DNA from: JBKQHQ01 sp052148715
Lineage (GTDB): Bacteria; Pseudomonadota; Alphaproteobacteria; Rhizobiales; Xanthobacteraceae
NCBI GenBank assembly: GCA_052148715.1
Contig: JBKQHQ010000054.1
Location: 16,247-80,246 of the forward strand
Length of the DNA stretch: 64,000 bases
Direction: 5' to 3'
Every line of letters starts with the position of its first letter. Within the stretch, counting starts at the first letter, position 1. Under the pieces are notes generated by a model. The model did no database searches, was not told where the DNA came from, and saw only the letters and a list, made by a program, of their open reading frames with translations. Position numbers and translations under genes: made by a program. Of this stretch, positions 18,563 through 27,715 are shown one piece after another.

Positions 18563-18652
18563 ATGGATTTTTCGCTGACCCCCGAGGTCGAGGACATCCG
18601 CGTGCGCACCCGCGCGTTCATCGACGCGCACGCAGAGAGGAAGTCACAATGA
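18563..18652 (+). pseudogene. acyl-CoA dehydrogenase N-terminal remnant
   Basis: A 29-codon frame starting MDFSLTPEVEDIRVRTRAF, which is the characteristic N-terminus of an acyl-CoA dehydrogenase, stops after AERKSQ. The remaining about 370 residues of the enzyme are absent. Its TGA overlaps the ATG of the following RMD1-family gene (ATGA). I read it as what remains after a deletion that joined an acyl-CoA dehydrogenase start to the next gene; it could still act as a translated leader. Confidence 0.7.
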
Positions 18653-19467
18653 CGTTTCCGCCCCATCTCCTCGCCGGCATCACTCGCGTGACCGCGCGGG
18701 CGCTGCTCGTGGGAGATCGGCTCGATACAGCGGGGCTCGAACGCAGCGACGTGCTCTCGGTGATGCCGCTCGCATTTCCGGCGGGCGCCGTCGGTATCGT
18801 GGTGCTGTTTCGCTATGGCGTCGTGGCCTTGATCGGGCTCACGCCGCTCGAGGAGGACGAGGTGCTGCGCAGCCTGCAGCCGCGCATCGTGGGCGCGCTC
18901 AGCCGCCGCGAGGAGGAAACGGCGATCATCGAGCTCTCCGCCGATCGCGACGATCAGATTACGCCGGGCGGACCGATCTATGTGAAAGCCTGGTCGGTCG
19001 AGCGACTCCTGCTCATCTCGGACGCGTTGGCGAAGAGCGTAGTGCTGGCGCAAGACGAGCGCGAGGTGGCGTCGGTGTTCGACCGGATCGAGCCGTTCGC
19101 GCGTTCGCTGGCCGAGCATGGACGCATCCCCGCCGGACGCCGCGCGATCCTGCAGCATATCGGCCGCGCGCTCCTCGTCTCGCAGCGCGTTTCCGGCCGC
19201 GTCGCGGTCGCCGAAAAGCCGGACGTGCTGTGGGACCGGCCCGATCTCGAGCGGCTCTATGCACGGCTGCAGGACGAATACGAGCTCAAGGAGCGCACCG
19301 AGGTGCTCAATCGCAAGCTTGCCGTGGTCTCCGATACCGCCACCGCCCTCACCGACGTGATCGATACCGAGCGCTCGCTGCGCCTCGAGTTCATCATCGT
19401 GGTGCTGATCGTGCTCGAGGTGGTAATCGCGGCCTACCAGATTTTGGCCACGCACGGCGCGCATTAA
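18649..19467 (+). CDS. RMD1/YagE-family (DUF155) membrane protein
   Basis: 272-residue protein of the RMD1/YagE (DUF155) family. The GIVVLFRYGVVALIG strand pattern near residue 45, the E-rich central region, the DVLWDRPDLERLYARLQDEYELKER block and the C-terminal membrane helix (EFIIVVLIVLEVVIAAYQIL, about 244-264) are family features. Function in bacteria is unknown; yeast Rmd1 and human RMND1 relate to meiosis and mitochondrial translation. ATG 18649 has AGAGAGG upstream and overlaps the stop of an acyl-CoA dehydrogenase remnant. Confidence 0.85.
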   Translation: MTFPPHLLAGITRVTARALLVGDRLDTAGLERSDVLSVMPLAFPAGAVGIVVLFRYGVVALIGLTPLEEDEVLRSLQPRIVGALSRREEETAIIELSADRDDQITPGGPIYVKAWSVERLLLISDALAKSVVLAQDEREVASVFDRIEPFARSLAEHGRIPAGRRAILQHIGRALLVSQRVSGRVAVAEKPDVLWDRPDLERLYARLQDEYELKERTEVLNRKLAVVSDTATALTDVIDTERSLRLEFIIVVLIVLEVVIAAYQILATHGAH

Positions 19468-19628
19468 GATGAATCCGTCAACGCGTGGCCGGATCGCCCC
19501 GTCGAGTTGACGGGCGCGGCCATAAATGTCAGTCTTGCTGACCTATTAACCTGGTGCACCGCACCACGGTCACTTTGGCGCGCGGCGCGGGCATTCCGTC
19601 GTGACCAGAAAGAGGCCATATAGTCTCC

Positions 19629-22600
19629 ATGCGACACGTCAGCCTCGACGACAAATACGACCTCGGCCAAAGCCGCGTGTTCGTCACCGGCTACCAGGCC
19701 CTCATTCGCCTCTGCCTGATGCAAAAGGAGCGTGATCGGCGCGCGGGTCTCGACACGGCGGGGTTCGTCACCGGCTATCGCGGCTCGCCGCTCGGGGGCC
19801 TCGACCAGCAATTCGTGCGGGCCAAGCGGCATCTTGACGCTTCCGACATCCGCTTCAGCGCCGGCATCAACGAGGACCTCGCGGCGACCGCCATCTGGGG
19901 CTCGCAACAGGCGGAGCTGCGCGGTGAGGGCAAGTACGACGGCGTCTTCGCCATGTGGTACGGCAAGGGTCCTGGTGTCGACCGTTGCGGCGATGTGTTT
20001 CGTCACGCCAATTTCGCCGGCACCTCGCGGCACGGCGGCGTGCTGGCGCTGATGGGTGACGACCATACGGCGGAATCCTCGACCACCGCGCACCAGTCGG
20101 AATTCCATTTCGTCGACGTGATGATGCCGATCCTGAATCCGGCGGGCGTCCAGGAATTCCTCGATTACGGCCTCTATGGCTGGGCCATGTCGCGCTTCAC
20201 CGGCACCTGGACGGCGCTCAAATGCATGCACGAGACGGTCGAGTCGACCGCCGTCGTCGACGGCAGCCTCGATCGGGTCGAGATCGTCGTACCGCGCGAT
20301 TTCCGCATGCCGGAGGGTGGGCTCGGTATCCGTTTGGGCGATACCATTCTCGGTCAGGAAGCGCGCCTGCACGATTTCAAGCGCGACGCCATGCTCGCCT
20401 TCGTGAGCGCCAACAAGCTCAACCGCGCCATCACCTCGGGCGGCGCCAGTCCGAAGATCGGCATCATCACGGTCGGGAAGAGTTATCTCGACGTGCGCCA
20501 GGCGCTCGACGAGCTCGACCTCGACGAGGCGCGCTGCAACGATCTCGGGCTTCGCATCTACAAGGTCGGCTGTCCGTGGCCGCTCGGCCGGCGGGACCTC
20601 ATGGATTTCGCGCGCGGCCTTGATCTGATCATCGTGGTCGAGGAGAAGCGCTCGCTGATCGAGGTGCAGGTACGCGAGGAGCTTTACGGCACCGCCAATC
20701 AACCGGTCTGCATCGGCAAGAAGGACGAGCGCGGCAACTGGCTGTTTCCTGTCAAGGGCGCGCTCGATCCGAACGAGATCGCGATCTGCATCGGCGAACG
20801 GCTGCTGCAGGTGCGGCCCAGTGAATCGATCGCCGCGCAGGTCGCGCGCCTGAAAGAGGCGCAGCGCGTGCTCGCCGAGACTGGGGACGTGGCACAACGC
20901 ACCCCTTATTTCTGCTCGGGCTGTCCGCACAATTCCTCGACTGTCGTGCCGGAAGGGATGCGTGCTTACGCGGGCATCGGCTGCCACTTCATGGCACAGT
21001 GGATGGACCGCAACACCCAAGGCTTCACCCACATGGGCGGGGAGGGCGCCAACTGGAACGGCGAGGCGCCGTTCTCCAACCGCAACCACGTCTTCCAGAA
21101 TCTCGGCGACGGCACGTACAACCATTCGGGCTATATGGCGATCCGCGCCGCCATCGCCGCCGGCGTCAACATCACCTACAAGATCCTGTTCAACGACGCG
21201 GTGGCGATGACCGGGGGGCAGGCGAACGACGGCGGCCTGACGGTGCCGCAGATCGCGCGCCAGGTCGCCGCCGAAGGGGCAAAGCGCGTCGTCGTCGTCA
21301 CCGACGAGCCGAACAAATATTCGCGGCGCGAACGCTGGCCCGCCGGGCTCACGATCCACCATCGCGACGAGTTGATGCGGGTGCAGACCGAGCTTGCCGG
21401 CGTGCCGGGCGTCACCGTGCTGATCTATGATCAGACCTGCGGGGCCGAGAAGCGCCGGCGGCGCAAGCGCGGCCAGTTTCCCGATCCCAACCGCCGGGTC
21501 GTCATCAACGATCTCGTTTGCGAGGGCTGCGGGGATTGTGGCGTGCAGTCGAACTGCGTCTCGGTGCAGCCGCTCGAGACCGAATGGGGCCGCAAGCGCA
21601 CCATCGACCAGTCGAGCTGCAACAAGGATTTCTCCTGCGTCAAAGGCTTTTGCCCCTCCTTCGTCACGGTCGAGGGCGCCAAGCTGAAGCAGGGCGTCGG
21701 GAGCGGGGCCCCGGTTTCCGACATCATGCTGCCGCCCGATCCGGTGCTGCCCGCAATCGAGGAGCATCATCCTTACAGCGTCATCGTCACCGGTGTCGGC
21801 GGCACCGGCATCGTGACCGTCGGCGCGCTCATCGGCATGGCGACGCATCTGGAGGACAAGGGCGTCGGCATCATCGACATGGCCGGCCTCGCGCAGAAAG
21901 GCGGTGCGGTCTATAGTTTCATCCGCATTTCGCGGCGGGCGGAGGACATCCACGCCATCCGCGTGGCCGCCGGCGAGGCCGATCTGGTGATCGGCGGCGA
22001 CATCGTCGTCGCCGGCACCAAGAAGGTCCTCGCGGCGGTCAAGCACGGGCGGACGCAGGTCGTCGTCAACACCGCGGAGTTCTTGCCCGGCGACTTCACC
22101 CGCAATCCCGATTACTCGCTGCCGGCCGAGCGGCTCAAGCGCGCCATTATCGCCGCCGCCGGACGCGAGCAGTCGAGCTTCATCAATGCCGGCCGCCTTG
22201 CGACCGAACTGCTCGGCCAATCGATCGGCGCGAACTTGTTCCTGCTCGGCTTTGCCTATCAGCGCGGCGCGCTGCCGCTGTCGGCGCAGGCGCTGGAGAA
22301 GGCGATCGAGCTCAACGGCGAGGCGGTGGCCATGAATGTGGCGGCGTTTCGCTTCGGCCGCTGTGCCGCCGTCGATCCGGCGGCGCTCGAGCGGTTTGTC
22401 ACGCGGGAGGAGGCCCCCGCCAGCGACAGCCGCCATTTGTCGCAGTCCCTCGATGAGGTGATCGCGCGGCGCGAAGTTTTTCTCGCCGCCTATCAGAACA
22501 AGGCCTATGCGGAGCGCTACCGTTCCTGGGTGAACAAGGTGCGCCTGGCCGAGGCCGCCCAGGCGCCCGGCAAGACGGAGCTCACCGACGCGGTCGCGCG

Positions 22601-23108
22601 CGCGCTGTTCAGGCTCATGGCCTACAAGGACGAATACGAGGTGGCGCGGCTTTATAGCGATCCGGCGTTCCGCGCCCAGGTGAAGAACGAGGTGGCGGGC
22701 GAGCGGCTGCGCTTGCGTGTGCACCTGTCGCCGCCCTTGCTGGCGCGGCGCGACCCGGTGAGCGGGCGGCCGCAAAAGATGACTTTCGGGCCGTGGATCT
22801 TTCCGGTGTTCCGGGTGCTCGCGAAGCTCAAGGCCCTGCGCGGCACCGCGTTTGATCCGTTCGGGTGGACGCGGGAGCGCCGCACCGAGCGGCAACTGAT
22901 CGCCGATTACGAGACGCTGCTCAAGGAAATCGTGGCCCGCCTGTCGCCGGAGAACCACCACCTCGCCGTCGGCCTCGCCGAAGCCGCGAATAAGATCCGC
23001 GGCTTCGGATTCATCAAGCTGCGCAACCTGAAGACCGCCAAGGCCGACGAGGCGGCACTCCTCGATCAATTCCGCTCGGGGGCGCCGATGTTGAAGGCAG
23101 CCGAATGA
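19629..23108 (+). CDS. indolepyruvate ferredoxin oxidoreductase, fused alpha/beta/gamma form
   Basis: 1159-residue thiamine-diphosphate enzyme that oxidatively decarboxylates indolepyruvate and other aryl or 2-oxo acids to acyl-CoA with ferredoxin as acceptor. The N-terminal half has the pyrimidine-binding and TPP-binding regions (GYRGSPLGGLD near 42-52, GCPHNSSTVVPEG and GGEGANWNGEAPF, and the GDGTYNHSGYMAI motif). A ferredoxin-like cysteine segment follows (VCEGCGDCGVQSNC), then a gamma domain with GVGGTGIVTVG and the DMAGLAQKGGAVYSF motif. The length matches the fused proteobacterial form. It is flanked by repeats and small genes, with no operon partner, and probably works in aromatic amino acid breakdown. 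Confidence 0.92.
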   Translation: MRHVSLDDKYDLGQSRVFVTGYQALIRLCLMQKERDRRAGLDTAGFVTGYRGSPLGGLDQQFVRAKRHLDASDIRFSAGINEDLAATAIWGSQQAELRGEGKYDGVFAMWYGKGPGVDRCGDVFRHANFAGTSRHGGVLALMGDDHTAESSTTAHQSEFHFVDVMMPILNPAGVQEFLDYGLYGWAMSRFTGTWTALKCMHETVESTAVVDGSLDRVEIVVPRDFRMPEGGLGIRLGDTILGQEARLHDFKRDAMLAFVSANKLNRAITSGGASPKIGIITVGKSYLDVRQALDELDLDEARCNDLGLRIYKVGCPWPLGRRDLMDFARGLDLIIVVEEKRSLIEVQVREELYGTANQPVCIGKKDERGNWLFPVKGALDPNEIAICIGERLLQVRPSESIAAQVARLKEAQRVLAETGDVAQRTPYFCSGCPHNSSTVVPEGMRAYAGIGCHFMAQWMDRNTQGFTHMGGEGANWNGEAPFSNRNHVFQNLGDGTYNHSGYMAIRAAIAAGVNITYKILFNDAVAMTGGQANDGGLTVPQIARQVAAEGAKRVVVVTDEPNKYSRRERWPAGLTIHHRDELMRVQTELAGVPGVTVLIYDQTCGAEKRRRRKRGQFPDPNRRVVINDLVCEGCGDCGVQSNCVSVQPLETEWGRKRTIDQSSCNKDFSCVKGFCPSFVTVEGAKLKQGVGSGAPVSDIMLPPDPVLPAIEEHHPYSVIVTGVGGTGIVTVGALIGMATHLEDKGVGIIDMAGLAQKGGAVYSFIRISRRAEDIHAIRVAAGEADLVIGGDIVVAGTKKVLAAVKHGRTQVVVNTAEFLPGDFTRNPDYSLPAERLKRAIIAAAGREQSSFINAGRLATELLGQSIGANLFLLGFAYQRGALPLSAQALEKAIELNGEAVAMNVAAFRFGRCAAVDPAALERFVTREEAPASDSRHLSQSLDEVIARREVFLAAYQNKAYAERYRSWVNKVRLAEAAQAPGKTELTDAVARALFRLMAYKDEYEVARLYSDPAFRAQVKNEVAGERLRLRVHLSPPLLARRDPVSGRPQKMTFGPWIFPVFRVLAKLKALRGTAFDPFGWTRERRTERQLIADYETLLKEIVARLSPENHHLAVGLAEAANKIRGFGFIKLRNLKTAKADEAALLDQFRSGAPMLKAAE

Positions 23109-23132
23109 GCCTTTGGCGAATGACGAGGCGAC

Positions 23133-23196
23133 CGTCATTGCGAGGGCGCGTAGCGCCCACGGCAATCGTGTGCCACAGACCCGGGATTGCTTCGCG
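23133..23196. repeat. interspersed GTCATTGCGAGG repeat, copy 2
   Basis: Starts GTCATTGCGAGGGCGCG, has the AGCGCCCACGGCAATC block and ends CGGGATTGCTTCGCGG. It shares its layout with copies at 17133 and 27716. It lies 25 bases downstream of the indolepyruvate oxidoreductase stop. Apart from it, 23109-23426 holds no gene I can support. Confidence 0.72.
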
Positions 23197-23426
23197 GAGC
23201 CTGCACTCGGACAGCGCGGCGCGCTGATCCGCGCGCTCGCAGTGGCAGGCGACGCCAGCGCCTTTTTCAGGAAGCGGTTAATGCAGCGCGTCCCCCCAAG
23301 CCATCGACTTTACCGGCGCCGAACAGCCACGAGCACAATGCGGTAGCGGGGGAATTCACCCAAAGTTCAATTGACCAAACGGGCGTATACGCTTTGTTAG
23401 GCAAGCCGGTGCTCAAGGAGGCGTTC

Positions 23427-23624
23427 ATGCGTTTTCGGACCTCCGCACTTCCTGCCGCGATCATTCCTTGTCCACGATGTGGGGTCGGTCGCTTTTCCTT
23501 TCGGTCGATCCAGGCCCTCGATCCCGACCCCGGCGTCGAGGACGTCGTCTATGCGTGCAAGAAATGCGGCGCGGAATTGGTGTGCACCGAGCTCAGTAAG
23601 CGACAGCCGTCTGAGGCCGCCTAG
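23427..23624 (+). CDS. small zinc-ribbon protein
   Basis: 65-residue protein with two CxxC knuckles, CPRCG (about 16-20) and CKKCG (about 45-49), spaced like a single zinc ribbon. An AAGGAGG ribosome binding site lies five bases before ATG 23427. The frame is open much further upstream, but that part lacks coding character. The role is unknown; such proteins may bind nucleic acid or act as redox or metal carriers. Confidence 0.75.
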   Translation: MRFRTSALPAAIIPCPRCGVGRFSFRSIQALDPDPGVEDVVYACKKCGAELVCTELSKRQPSEAA

Positions 23625-23693
23625 GGCTTTGGCGAGAACTCGCGCTGGCCGAACGGCCGCCGCGGCGACGAGAGCAACCAATCGGGAGGGGTC

Positions 23694-24086
23694 TCAGCGC
23701 GTGCGGCGGCGGTGCGCTTCTGGCGCCACGGCTTTGCGGCTCCTCGGCAGAGCGGCGCCTTGGGGTGCATCCTTCGGTAGCTTTTCGGCAATGCCCAAGA
23801 GCCGCTCGCGATGCGCCATCTCGCCCCACACATCGGCTGGGCGCACGCCCAAGGCAACCCACAACACCACCAGGTTGTAGACGAGGTCAGCGCTTTCGCG
23901 GATCACCGCCTCGCGCTCCCCGTCGATGGCGTCGATCACCACCTCGATCGCTTCCTCAGCCAGCTTTTTCGCCATTTTGGTGCGGCCGGAACGCAGCAAC
24001 AGGGCCGTGCGCGATACCGCCGGGTCGGCATGCCGGGCAGCGATAACGGCCACGAAAAGGCGCTCAATGGCATGGACACGGGTCAT
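23694..24086 (-). CDS. HisE-like phosphoribosyl-ATP pyrophosphohydrolase (orphan)
   Basis: 130-residue all-alpha NTP pyrophosphatase of the HisE/MazG superfamily. The metal-binding pattern is visible as AEEAIEVV followed by ESADLVYN (EE...ExxD), as in HisE. The C-terminal 35 residues are basic and rich in Arg/Pro/Ala, beyond the usual HisE end. No other his gene is near, so it may act in histidine synthesis from a detached locus or have been recruited for another nucleotide. It converges on the zinc-ribbon gene. Confidence 0.75.
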   Translation of the reverse strand: MTRVHAIERLFVAVIAARHADPAVSRTALLLRSGRTKMAKKLAEEAIEVVIDAIDGEREAVIRESADLVYNLVVLWVALGVRPADVWGEMAHRERLLGIAEKLPKDAPQGAALPRSRKAVAPEAHRRRTR

Positions 24087-24419
24087 AACGGATTATAGTC
24101 GACAATGAAGAAAAATGTAAAAGAACGGAAAATAATGAGCTAGTATAGCGACGCTGACCTCCCCGGGTCGAGCGTCTGGCCGGCTGTCTCGCCGTATTAG
24201 ACACTCGACGGTACGGGGCTGAACCGGTTGGCGGCCGCGCTCGACTACCCATCGGCGAGGTCGTCAAGTTTCGAAGACAATCGAAACGCGAATGGGATTT
24301 ATGTGCACAAGTCGCGTCTCTCATATTGGTCGATTTGCAGGGCGACAATACCATCGCCGGCGGATGCGCAGGCGAGATGAGAGGGGGTCGGATGCTTCGA
24401 CGATGAGAGAGATGACTTG
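24087..24419. other. 333-base intergenic region, AT-rich in part
   Basis: Lies between the divergent HisE-like and ribbon-helix-helix genes. The segment 24100-24145 is clearly AT-rich compared with its surroundings and is a likely promoter region for either gene. No open frame with coding character or RNA structure was recognised. Confidence 0.4.
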
Positions 24420-24710
24420 ATGTTCACTAAGCATTCAATACGCATTGCTGAACGCGTCACGACCGTAAGCATGGAAGAAGAGTTTTGGGATGCACTGCGC
24501 GACATCGCGGCGGACCGAAACACAACACTTTCCGCGCTGCTAAGAGAAATCATCGCGCAAATTGACGGCCCCGCGGACGGGCGCCGCATCGCCAGCATGT
24601 TGCGCGTCTTCATCTTGGAACAATATATGCCGGCGAAGCATTTGGAGATGCAGGATACGCACAGAACGAGGCGCCCCGAGCCTCAGTCGGCTTCCAAAGT
24701 CCGCAAATGA
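24420..24710 (+). CDS. ribbon-helix-helix domain protein (paralogue 2)
   Basis: 96-residue ribbon-helix-helix protein that closely matches the one at 7022-7324: both have a KxSxRIA(G/E)RV start, an EFWDALRDIAAD helix, TLSALL and a LRVxILEQYxP block, while the basic tails differ. It begins at ATG 24420, although a TTG directly before it is in frame. No toxin partner follows; the next gene is an acyl-CoA ligase over 200 bases away on the same strand. Probably a DNA-binding regulator of unknown targets. Confidence 0.78.
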   Translation: MFTKHSIRIAERVTTVSMEEEFWDALRDIAADRNTTLSALLREIIAQIDGPADGRRIASMLRVFILEQYMPAKHLEMQDTHRTRRPEPQSASKVRK

Positions 24711-24918
24711 CTTGCCGCACGACTTGATCCTTCGATAGCGAAGCCTCGCACCGTCGAAATCGCCGACGGTGGACCCGGGCGCCGCGGCCTTAGCGTGAAG
24801 CGTCCGGAAGTATGGCTTGATCCAGCACCGCAACTCGTTTCAAATAAGATCAAAATTGCCATAGGCGCGAGGGTGGGGACGCTTTGCGCATGGCATTGGA
24901 CCGTTGAGGGAGGAGGCC

Positions 24919-26898
24919 GTGGCGATTAACCCCGGCGCGCAGGCGGATACATTTCCCAAGCTGCTGCTCCGCAATGCCGCGGTTTTCGGCGCGCGGCCGG
25001 CGATGCGGCACAAGGATCTCGGCATCTGGAAGGCTTGGACCTGGGCGCAGGTGCTGGACGAGGTTCGCGCGCTCGCGCTCGGCCTTGCCGATCTCGGTCT
25101 CAAGCGGGGCGACAAGCTCGCATTGATTGGCCGCAACAAACCCCGGCTCTATTGGGCAATGTGTGCCGCGCAGTCGCTCGGCGCCGTGCCCGTGCCGCTC
25201 TATGCCGACGCGGTCGCCGAGGAGATCGCCTATGTGCTCGACCACGCCGAGGCCGCGATCGTCGTCGCCGAGGATCAGGAGCAGGTCGACAAGATCATGT
25301 CGATCGGCCAACGGCTGCCGCGTGTCGCGCTTGTGCTCTACGACGAGCCGCGCGGGCTGCGCGACTATGATCACAGCGGCCTGAAATCGCTCGACGACGT
25401 GCAGCGGCTCGGGCGCGAGCGGTTGGCGCAGGGGCCGGAGGCGCTGCGAGGGTTGGAGCAGTCGATCGCGGCAGGCCAAGGCGCCGATCTCGCGGTGATG
25501 CTTTACACCTCCGGGACGACCGGGCGGCCGAAGGGCGTGATGCTCACCTACGACAACGTGCTGATCTCGGCCCGCAACGGCAACACCTTCGACGGGCTCA
25601 CCGAGCACGAGGAGGTTTTGGCCTATCTGCCGCTCGCTTGGATCGGCGACCACATTTTCTCCTACGCGCAATCCTATGTGGCCGGGTACTGCGTGAACTG
25701 TCCGGAGACGGCCGACACCGTGCTCGATGATCGCCGGGAGATCGGCCCGACCTATGCGTTCGCTCCGCCGCGCATCTACGAGAGCATCATCACGCTGACC
25801 ATGGTCCGCATGGAGGATGCAGGACGGCTGAAGCGGAAGTTATTCCATTACTTCATCGACGTTGCGCGGCGCTTCGGCGAGAAGATCTTGAACAGGGAAA
25901 AGGTCCCGTTGTCCGGACGCCTGCTTTATGCGCTCGGCGACGTGCTGGTCTACGGGCCCTTGCGCAACCGGTACGGGCTATCGCGCATCCATGTCGCCTA
26001 TACGGCGGGCGAAGCGATCGGCCCGGAAATCTTTCGCTTCTACCGCGCGCTCGGGATCAATCTGAAACAGCTCTACGGCATGACCGAGGCGTCGGTGTAC
26101 ATCACGGCGCAGCCGGACGGCGAGATCTATGCCGACACGGTCGGCAAGCCTAATCTCGACGTCGATGTGAAGATCGACGAGACTGGCGAGGTGCTGTTTC
26201 GCTCACCCGGCGTATTTGCGGGCTATTTCAAGGATCCGGAGAAGACCGCCGAGGTGAAGACGGCCGACGGCTTCGTGCGGACCGGCGACGCCGGGTTTTT
26301 CGACCAGCGCACGGGGCACCTGAAAATCATCGACCGGGCCAAGGACGTCGGCCGGCTCAATGACGGCACCTTGTTTGCGCCGAAATACATCGAGAACAAG
26401 CTGAAATTCTATCCCAATATCAAGGAGGCCGTGGCGGTCGGCGACAAGCGCCCTTTCGTCTGCGTTCTGCTCAATATCGATCTCACCGCGGTCGGCAGTT
26501 GGGCCGAGCGCAACAACGTGGTGTACGGCTCTTACCAAGAACTCGCCAATCATCCGCGCGTCTACGAGATGCTGGCGGGCCACGTCGCCGAGGTCAATCG
26601 CTCCTTGCGCGACGAAGCGATCATGGCGGGCGCGCAGATCCACCGGTTTCTGATCCTGCACAAAGAGCTCGATGCCGATGACGGCGAACTCACCCGCACG
26701 CAAAAGGTCCGCCGCGGCTTCATCGCCGATCGCTATGCGCCGCTGGTCAGGGCGCTCTATGACGGCTCCGCCGAGGCCGACATAGCGACCGAGGTCACCT
26801 TCGAGGACGGCCGCAAGGGCGTGCTCTCCGCCCGCGTCAAGATCCACGACATGAAGGTTCTTCCGGCATCCGAGCAGGTGTTGGGGCGCGCCGCATGA
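24919..26898 (+). CDS. AMP-dependent long-chain-type acyl-CoA ligase
   Basis: 659-residue ANL-superfamily acid:CoA ligase. The AMP-binding loop is LYTSGTTGRPKGV (about 196-208), with LYGMTEAS, the TGDAGFF motif and the DRAKDVGRLNDG hinge region; the N-terminal FPKLLLRNAAVFGARPAMRHKD matches the long-chain ligase type found in liv loci. GTG 24919 follows AGGAGG closely; a TTG at 24904 is an alternative. Its stop overlaps the livG start (ATGA), so ligase and transporter are translationally coupled. It probably activates the imported aromatic or fatty acid. The substrate itself is inference. Confidence 0.88.
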   Translation: MAINPGAQADTFPKLLLRNAAVFGARPAMRHKDLGIWKAWTWAQVLDEVRALALGLADLGLKRGDKLALIGRNKPRLYWAMCAAQSLGAVPVPLYADAVAEEIAYVLDHAEAAIVVAEDQEQVDKIMSIGQRLPRVALVLYDEPRGLRDYDHSGLKSLDDVQRLGRERLAQGPEALRGLEQSIAAGQGADLAVMLYTSGTTGRPKGVMLTYDNVLISARNGNTFDGLTEHEEVLAYLPLAWIGDHIFSYAQSYVAGYCVNCPETADTVLDDRREIGPTYAFAPPRIYESIITLTMVRMEDAGRLKRKLFHYFIDVARRFGEKILNREKVPLSGRLLYALGDVLVYGPLRNRYGLSRIHVAYTAGEAIGPEIFRFYRALGINLKQLYGMTEASVYITAQPDGEIYADTVGKPNLDVDVKIDETGEVLFRSPGVFAGYFKDPEKTAEVKTADGFVRTGDAGFFDQRTGHLKIIDRAKDVGRLNDGTLFAPKYIENKLKFYPNIKEAVAVGDKRPFVCVLLNIDLTAVGSWAERNNVVYGSYQELANHPRVYEMLAGHVAEVNRSLRDEAIMAGAQIHRFLILHKELDADDGELTRTQKVRRGFIADRYAPLVRALYDGSAEADIATEVTFEDGRKGVLSARVKIHDMKVLPASEQVLGRAA

Positions 26899-27677
26899 GG
26901 GCGCCCGTGTCGGCCGAGCTCCTGTCGGTCGAGAATGTGTCGCTGTCGTTCGGCGGCGTAAAGGCGCTCACCGACGTGTCGTTCGACATCCGCCGCGGCG
27001 AGGTTCGCTCAATCATCGGCCCGAACGGCGCCGGAAAGACCTCGATGCTCAATGTCATCAACGGCTTCTACCAGCCGCGGCAGGGTCGCATCACTTTCAA
27101 GGGCGAGACCCGCAGCAAGATGCGGCCCTACGCGGCCGCCCGCGGCGGCATCGCCCGTACGTTCCAGAATGTGGCCCTGTTCAAGGGCATGACCGCGCTC
27201 GACAACATCCTTGCCGGACGCACGCTCGCCATGCGCTGCCCTTTCTTTTGGCAGCTCTTACGCTTCGGGCCGGCGCTCGACGAGGAGATCGCGCACCGGC
27301 GCCGCGTCGAGGAGATCATCGACTTCTTGCAGATCCAGGGCATCCGCAAGGTGCCGGTCGGCCGCTTGGCCTACGGGCTGCAGAAGCGGGTCGAGCTTGG
27401 CCGCGCGCTTGCCATGGAGCCGGACCTCCTCCTGCTCGACGAGCCGATGGCGGGCATGAATATCGAGGAGAAGGAAGACATGTCGCGCTTCATCCTCGAC
27501 GTAAACAGCCAATACGGCGTCACGGTCGCGCTGATCGAGCACGATATGGGCGTGGTGATGGACCTCTCCGACCGTGTCGTCGTTCTCGACCATGGCGTCA
27601 AGATCGCCGACGGCACGCCGCAAGAGGTGAAGAGCGACCAGAAGGTGATCGACGCCTATCTCGGTGTGGCGCATTGA
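26895..27677 (+). CDS. Liv-type ABC transporter ATP-binding protein (LivG)
   Basis: 260-residue ATPase. Walker A is GPNGAGKTS (42-50), the Q-loop lies in IARTFQNVALF, Walker B in LLLLDEP and the switch histidine in IEHDMG. The signature helix reads LAYGLQKRVELGRAL rather than the usual LSGGQ type, as expected for LivG-class ATPases but with a further substitution. It overlaps the ligase stop by four bases and is followed after a repeat by livH. livM, the binding protein and livF of the same system lie about 12 kb downstream. Confidence 0.9.
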   Translation: MRAPVSAELLSVENVSLSFGGVKALTDVSFDIRRGEVRSIIGPNGAGKTSMLNVINGFYQPRQGRITFKGETRSKMRPYAAARGGIARTFQNVALFKGMTALDNILAGRTLAMRCPFFWQLLRFGPALDEEIAHRRRVEEIIDFLQIQGIRKVPVGRLAYGLQKRVELGRALAMEPDLLLLDEPMAGMNIEEKEDMSRFILDVNSQYGVTVALIEHDMGVVMDLSDRVVVLDHGVKIADGTPQEVKSDQKVIDAYLGVAH

Positions 27678-27715
27678 GCATCCATGGCTGTCATTGTGCG
27701 CGCAGCGAAGCTTCT

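Noticed and set aside
19464..23165. A 1233-codon open frame on the minus strand opposite the indolepyruvate oxidoreductase
   Set aside because: It is an antisense shadow produced by high GC codon bias; it has no ribosome binding site, no domain and the sense gene is unmistakable.
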